This document shows positions 60,154 to 64,000 of a stretch of DNA of 64,000 nt, piece after piece. The stretch's first letter is position 1; each line of letters begins with the position of its first letter. Under the pieces are notes generated by a model. That model was not told where the DNA came from and searched no databases. It worked only from the letters and a program-made list of their open reading frames with translations. The stretch covers positions 34,598-98,597 of the forward strand of contig MPNJ01000013.1 in assembly GCA_002238965.1 (NCBI GenBank). Direction: 5' to 3'. The stretch comes from Nitrospinae bacterium bin107 (GTDB lineage Bacteria > UBA8248). A program made the translations under genes and the position numbers.

Positions 60154-61326
60154 ATGGCGAAGACGAAATACGGGACGCTTTCCAACCGCGCGGTCGCGAA
60201 ACTGAAAGTGGAGAAAGACACGGTCTTCTGGGACCGGGAACTCACCGGCTTTGGGGTGCGGGTATATCCCACGGGGAGCAAGGTGTATATCGCGCAGGCG
60301 CGGGGTCCTGAAGGACCCAAACGCGTGGCGGTGGGCCGCCACGGGGTGATCAACGCCGATGAGGCGAGGAAGCGCGCCGCCCACATCATCGCGAGGATCA
60401 AGGCGGGCGAGGAGGCGGTTCCCGAACCGATGAAGCCTGCGGGAGGCCCCACGGTGAATGAGGTGTGCGCGCGCTACCTCGCCGAATACGTCTCGGTGCG
60501 GTGCAAGCCGGCCACCGCCGCGCTCTACCGCTCGGTGATCAACCGCCACGTCCTGCCAGCCCTGGGCAGGGCGCCGATCGCTGCGCTCTCGCGCGCGCAG
60601 GTGGCGGAGTTCCACGAGAGCCTGTTCGAGACGCCCGCGGTGGCGAACATGGCGCTCCGCACCCTCTCCTCGATGTACCGCCTGGCCGCGGGCTGGGGAA
60701 TGGTTCCCGAGGGAACCTCGAACCCCTGCAAGGCCCTTGTGAAATACCCCGAGCGCAGGCGCGAGCGGTTCCTGACGGATTCGGAGTTCACCCGGCTGGG
60801 ACGCGCACTCGAGGATGCGGAGGCTGCGGGCGACGCCTCCGCGTCCGCGGTGGCGGCGATCAGGCTCCTGGCCCTTACCGGGTGCCGCAGGAGTGAGGTC
60901 CTCAAGCTGCGCCGGGAGGATGTAGCGCTCGATGCGGGGGAGCTCAGGCTGCCCGATTCCAAGACGGGCGCGCGAGCCGTCCCCTTGCCGCCTGAGGCGG
61001 TCGAGCTTCTCGCGGGCCTCCTTGGCGCCCACGACGGCCCCTGGGTCATACCGGGCAGGAAGCCTGGGACGCATCTTGTGAACATCGACGAGGCCTGGCG
61101 AACCGTCCGCGAGCGCGCGGGCCTCGGAGACGTGCGGCTGCACGACCTGCGCCACTCGTGGGCCTCGCGGGCGCTCGCGCTCGGCGAGGGACTCCCCGTG
61201 ATAGGGAAGCTCCTGGGCCACAGCAAGATGGAAACGACGGCGCGCTATGCGCACCTAGCGCGCGATTCGGCGCAGGAAGCGGCCGAGCGGGTCGCCGGGA
61301 GCATTGAGGAGGACATACTAAACTGA
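60154..61326 (+). CDS. Tyrosine-type recombinase/integrase 2
   Basis: A 390-aa paralogue of the preceding integrase with the same domains and complete catalytic motifs (TGCRRSEVL, LHDLRHSW, LLGHSKMETTARYAHL). A GTG at 60148 is an alternative start; both have GGGAGG at about 60138-60143. Two adjacent intact integrases usually act together on one element. A third, partial copy of its C-terminus lies at 63423. Confidence 0.93.
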   Translation: MAKTKYGTLSNRAVAKLKVEKDTVFWDRELTGFGVRVYPTGSKVYIAQARGPEGPKRVAVGRHGVINADEARKRAAHIIARIKAGEEAVPEPMKPAGGPTVNEVCARYLAEYVSVRCKPATAALYRSVINRHVLPALGRAPIAALSRAQVAEFHESLFETPAVANMALRTLSSMYRLAAGWGMVPEGTSNPCKALVKYPERRRERFLTDSEFTRLGRALEDAEAAGDASASAVAAIRLLALTGCRRSEVLKLRREDVALDAGELRLPDSKTGARAVPLPPEAVELLAGLLGAHDGPWVIPGRKPGTHLVNIDEAWRTVRERAGLGDVRLHDLRHSWASRALALGEGLPVIGKLLGHSKMETTARYAHLARDSAQEAAERVAGSIEEDILN

Positions 61327-62015
61327 TCTTGCGCTTCAGGAGCGTCGCCGGGGCCACAGCTCGACCGACTTGCCCCGAACCACTTCACTCCTTTGATTCA
61401 GGGCGAATACCGTAAAAAATGAAAATCACCGGGGCGGCATGTTTCCCTTTGTACGGGTTTTTCTTTCGGCGTCTCTCCCCCTACGCGCTTGTGGCCCTGT
61501 TTGGGGATTGGGGGAGGGGCCGGGGGCCCATTCGCTCCCGGCGCAACACGAAGGGAGTCCCGGGGTACGACGAGAAGCCCGCGGATACGGGCAATTCCCG
61601 GAAGAAGAAGCCGGGTAGTTCGACATGGCTGCCTCCAGGACGCCGCCCCTCCCGGCGGGTCGGCGGAGTGAACCGCCTATATTCATTTCTATTCGCGACC
61701 CTTTCCGAGAAAGGAGGTCGAAAGGAGCCGGGAGGAGCGACTCGCCGCTTTCCCCATAAAACGTCCACACGAGAAGAAAAGGACGCAACAATAAAAGCGG
61801 CTTGTCCGGCCGATGATTTCCTGTCGCCGGCGGCGAACGGGCTCTTCCCGTATACCACGACTCCATGAAAACCGGCAAAGTCCACCGAAGGCGAAGCCGC
61901 GCCGGCCCGGTGGTTGTCCGTGTCCGGGGGCCGGTGATAAGTTTCGTTCCATTCAACGTGTCATATCAATTATTCATCTCATGTTTTCACCCTGACGGAG
62001 CGCGGGAGGAGTCCC
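61327..62015. other. Intergenic region between integrase 2 and the HU/IHF gene
   Basis: Almost 700 bases with no gene I can support; the open frames on both strands lack recognisable composition. No att-like repeat could be identified by eye. The last 30 bases carry the GGGAGG ribosome-binding site of the next gene. Confidence 0.4.
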
Positions 62016-62309
62016 TTGACGAAGATCGACATCATCAACCATGTGTCCGACGATACGGGTCTCAGCAAAGCCAGGACCGAAGAAGCCTTCGATGCGATCA
62101 TCGACGCCGTCAGGGAATCCCTCGTGAGAGGCGAGACCGTCATACTGAGGCGCTTCGGCTCCTTCCATGTGAGGCAAAAGAACGCCCGCATGGGGCGCAA
62201 CCCGAAGACGGGCCGGGAAGCGCCCATCAGCGCCCGCAGGGTCGTGAGTTTCAAGGCGGGACGAAACTTCAAGGGAGCGGTGAACGGCGAAGGGATGAAA
62301 TTCTATTGA
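62016..62309 (+). CDS. HU/IHF-family DNA-bending protein
   Basis: A 97-aa histone-like protein. It has TKIDIINHVSDDTGLSKARTEEA, FGSFHVRQKNAR and GRNPKTGREAPI, which carries the DNA-intercalating proline arm. Start is TTG 62016 five bases after GGAGG. It could be the host factor for the neighbouring integrases or a general nucleoid protein. Confidence 0.92.
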   Translation: MTKIDIINHVSDDTGLSKARTEEAFDAIIDAVRESLVRGETVILRRFGSFHVRQKNARMGRNPKTGREAPISARRVVSFKAGRNFKGAVNGEGMKFY

Positions 62310-62655
62310 TTCGCCGGTTCGGAGGTCGAGAAGGACCAGGCCGGCAACGTCCGCATCCGTCGCAAGGCCCCGCGCCGCCTCAGCCTGAGCAGCGGCGAAG
62401 CCGCGTATCGAAGGTCGGCCCCGACTGAGGAAGGAGGGCCTGAGCCCGTCGAAGGGCGGAACTCGCGCTCCATCCTTTGATACGGCGCTAACGGGTTTGT
62501 TGAAAAAGCCCCCCTGACAAGGGGGGGGGTAAAAGCGATGTCCCCCCGACGAGGGGTTTTTCAACAACCCCGATAGGGGCAGACTGGGGAGACAGGACAT
62601 GAGCGCACGCAGAAGGAGGATTTGACGCCCTGGCGGCGGGTGCGTTCAAGAACGC
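62310..62655. repeat. Spacer with inverted-repeat element 7 (62493-62571)
   Basis: The short element runs GGGTTTGTTGAAAAAG ... TTTTTCAACAACCCC and is 79 bp. Only G-rich spacer sequence lies around it; no gene is seen. Confidence 0.7.
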
Positions 62656-63258
62656 TTATACCGAAACCCGGGCAGGCGAGGGCAAAAGAGCCTCGGCCTG
62701 CCCCACGACGGATTCCAGAAAACTCTCATCGGGGGAGACGCACGACAGCACACTGAGGCCGAGAAACAGACCGAGCAGAGACTTCGCCGTCTGCTCCGGA
62801 TCGACTTCCGGGGAAATCTCTCCACAAGCCTGGCCCCGCTCGATGGAAGCGCAGAAGAACTTCGCCATGCCGGCGAAGGCGTCGGCAACCAAAGAAGCCA
62901 CCTCCTCATCGTGCGCCCCAAGCTCCAGGGCGACGTTGACTTCGAAACAACCCTCTCGCGAACCTCCTTCCAGCGCGACGGAGGCGGCAGCGCCGAAAAC
63001 GGCCAGCACCGCCCCGCGCGGCGAGTCTTCCTTTTCGAGTTCTGCAATCGGCTCTGCGCGATGGAGGCGGTCATAATGGCGGAGCGCCCGGTAGAACATC
63101 TCACGCTTGTCGCCGAATGCGTGGTATAAACTGCCTCGAAAGAGACCCGTCGCCTTCTCGAGATCCAGGATCGACGTCGCCGAATAGCCGTGACGCCAGA
63201 ACTGCCTCATGATTTTCGTTAAAACCTCGTCCATCTCGTACTTTGGCATTTTCCCCAC
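62656..63258 (-). CDS. TetR/AcrR-family regulator
   Basis: A 200-aa repressor-type protein with the N-terminal HTH (FWRHGYSATSILDLEKATGLFRGSLYHAFGDK, quoted in part as ATSILDLEKATGLFRGSLYH) and a variable C-terminal ligand domain. The start is GTG 63258 or ATG 63249; the ribosome-binding sites are both weak. Its target genes are not identifiable from position. Confidence 0.9.
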   Translation of the reverse strand: MGKMPKYEMDEVLTKIMRQFWRHGYSATSILDLEKATGLFRGSLYHAFGDKREMFYRALRHYDRLHRAEPIAELEKEDSPRGAVLAVFGAAASVALEGGSREGCFEVNVALELGAHDEEVASLVADAFAGMAKFFCASIERGQACGEISPEVDPEQTAKSLLGLFLGLSVLSCVSPDESFLESVVGQAEALLPSPARVSV

Positions 63259-63422
63259 GGATCCTCTCTTCGTCCGCTCGGTGAAACATGGAATTCATTC
63301 GCATGCCACATAGCGGTTTGGCGGTTCCAATCATCACCACGAGTCAAAACATATCACACGAAAAATCCGATTTCACAAAAATCGCACCCCATCGGCGCTT
63401 TTTCAACAGCCCCATGATTTGC
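63259..63422. repeat. Spacer with a single end of the inverted-repeat family
   Basis: CTTTTTCAACAGCCCC at 63398-63413 is a lone right end. It lies directly beside the integrase remnant. Confidence 0.55.
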
Positions 63423-63596
63423 AGGCTCCCGGGCCACGGCAAGCTGGAAACGACGGCGCGCTACGCGCATCTCGCGCGCGATTCGGCGCAGGAGGCGGCC
63501 GAGCGAGTCGCGGCGAGCATCGCCGAAGACATGCTGCAGGGCGCCGGGCGCAACTGCCAGCAAACCCGTTCGATGATGGATGCGGTTTTCCTATAA
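63423..63596 (+). pseudogene. Integrase C-terminal remnant
   Basis: The translation LPGHGKLETTARYAHLARDS... matches the C-terminus of integrase 2 (GHSKMETTARYAHLARDS) almost exactly and continues to the same end. The N-terminal 350 residues are missing, so it is a fragment left by deletion or recombination. Confidence 0.85.
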
Positions 63597-64000
63597 CTCC
63601 ATCCCTCGATCCGATCGGGTCTTCTCCATCGCCGGCGTCCGCCGCTCCAATGCCTGCGTCGCTTCCCTCGACTTCTCCGCCCCGATGCTCTCCGCCTTGC
63701 CCGCACCTATCGCCTCGAGCGCCGCGATGCGCTCCCCCGTCGCGGCTTCGAGCCGCTTGCGCAGGGCCTTCGCGTCGTCGGTCACGAGTTCCGCCCGGTC
63801 CCGGGCGCGGCTGATCTCGACGTAGAGCGTCTTCTGGTTGGTGAGGTCGGGGTGGTTGGTCTCCATCGCGGTTATCACGGTATCGACCGTCCGGCCCTGG
63901 AAGGCGTGGACGGTCGAGGCCCAGGCGCGGTCGACGTGGCGAAGCTGCGGGTCGCCGCGGGTCATGCCGATCGTGCGCCCGTCCTCGACCTGGAAGGTGA
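63591..64000 (-). CDS. Conjugative relaxase/helicase C-terminus (TraA/MobF-like), truncated by the window edge
   Basis: The visible 135 or so residues hold helicase motifs of TraI/TrwC-type relaxases: STVHAFQGRTVDTVI and LYVEISRARDRAELVTDDA. The frame stays open to the window end (the gene continues beyond). It indicates a conjugative plasmid or integrative element to the right. The tail is alanine- and arginine-rich. Confidence 0.85.
   Translation of the reverse strand, partial: TFQVEDGRTIGMTRGDPQLRHVDRAWASTVHAFQGRTVDTVITAMETNHPDLTNQKTLYVEISRARDRAELVTDDAKALRKRLEAATGERIAALEAIGAGKAESIGAEKSREATQALERRTPAMEKTRSDRGMEL

Overview
The window is about 64 kb of GC-rich bacterial chromosome from an organism that makes coenzyme F420 and, judging by two UGA-containing genes, selenoproteins. 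Tat- and Sec-exported enzymes, several lipoproteins, YajQ, an IHF/HU protein and an Amt transporter suggest a Gram-negative cell plan. Many organic-acid enzymes (enolase superfamily, CitE-like, type III CoA transferase, amidase, CocE hydrolases, luciferase-like oxidoreductases) suggest an uncultivated heterotroph such as Tectomicrobia/Entotheonella- or deltaproteobacteria-like lineages. The taxonomy is inference only.

Layout. 0-9.1 kb: organic-acid and redox metabolism (tartrate-dehydratase-like enolase, SoxC-like molybdoenzyme, LLM oxidoreductase, CitE-like lyase, amidase, zinc ADH, aroE, CoA transferase). 9.2-16.4 kb: a compact F420 biosynthesis operon in the order cofG, cofH, an frhB-like gene, an FbiB-C-like nitroreductase, cofD, cofC, cofE and a cupin gene, closed by a hairpin terminator. 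16.4-22.6 kb (minus): phage-like head/tail operon. 22.9-31.3 kb: cdaA fused to YbbR, a structured leader with a 30-aa ORF, an OsmC-type selenoprotein, a deaminase, a beta-hydroxyacid dehydrogenase, two tandem LLM paralogues and a UGSC selenoprotein with its partner. 31.3-35.2 kb: higBA, then a phage-like terminase/portal operon (minus), then yajQ. 36-49.3 kb: amt, a class III cyclase, a ribose-type ABC transporter, an M24 peptidase and two CocE hydrolases. 49.4-54.8 kb: toxin-antitoxin genes, the phage-like small terminase pair and a lysis cassette (minus). 55-57.7 kb: secreted and membrane proteins. 57.9-64 kb: a mobile region with two tandem tyrosine recombinases, an integrase remnant and the C-terminus of a conjugative relaxase.

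The most striking result is that four separate phage-like operons, lying among ordinary chromosomal genes over about 38 kb, carry the same promoter. They encode capsid/tail, terminase/portal, small terminase and lysis functions. On the gene strand the promoter is two GCATTT-like repeats spaced exactly 10 bp apart, then exactly 28 bp, then a TAnAnT -10 box. No -35 box is obvious. Position and spacing agree in 4 of 4 cases, so the blocks probably form one activator-controlled regulon. This is what one expects of a domesticated dispersed phage, i.e. a gene-transfer-agent-like particle or a co-regulated defective prophage. Tape-measure, baseplate and activator genes are not in this window.

The F420 operon and three LLM-family genes probably work together, since LLM enzymes often use F420. 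A family of intergenic inverted-repeat elements (termini like GGGGTTGTTGAAAAAGT) is scattered through the window.
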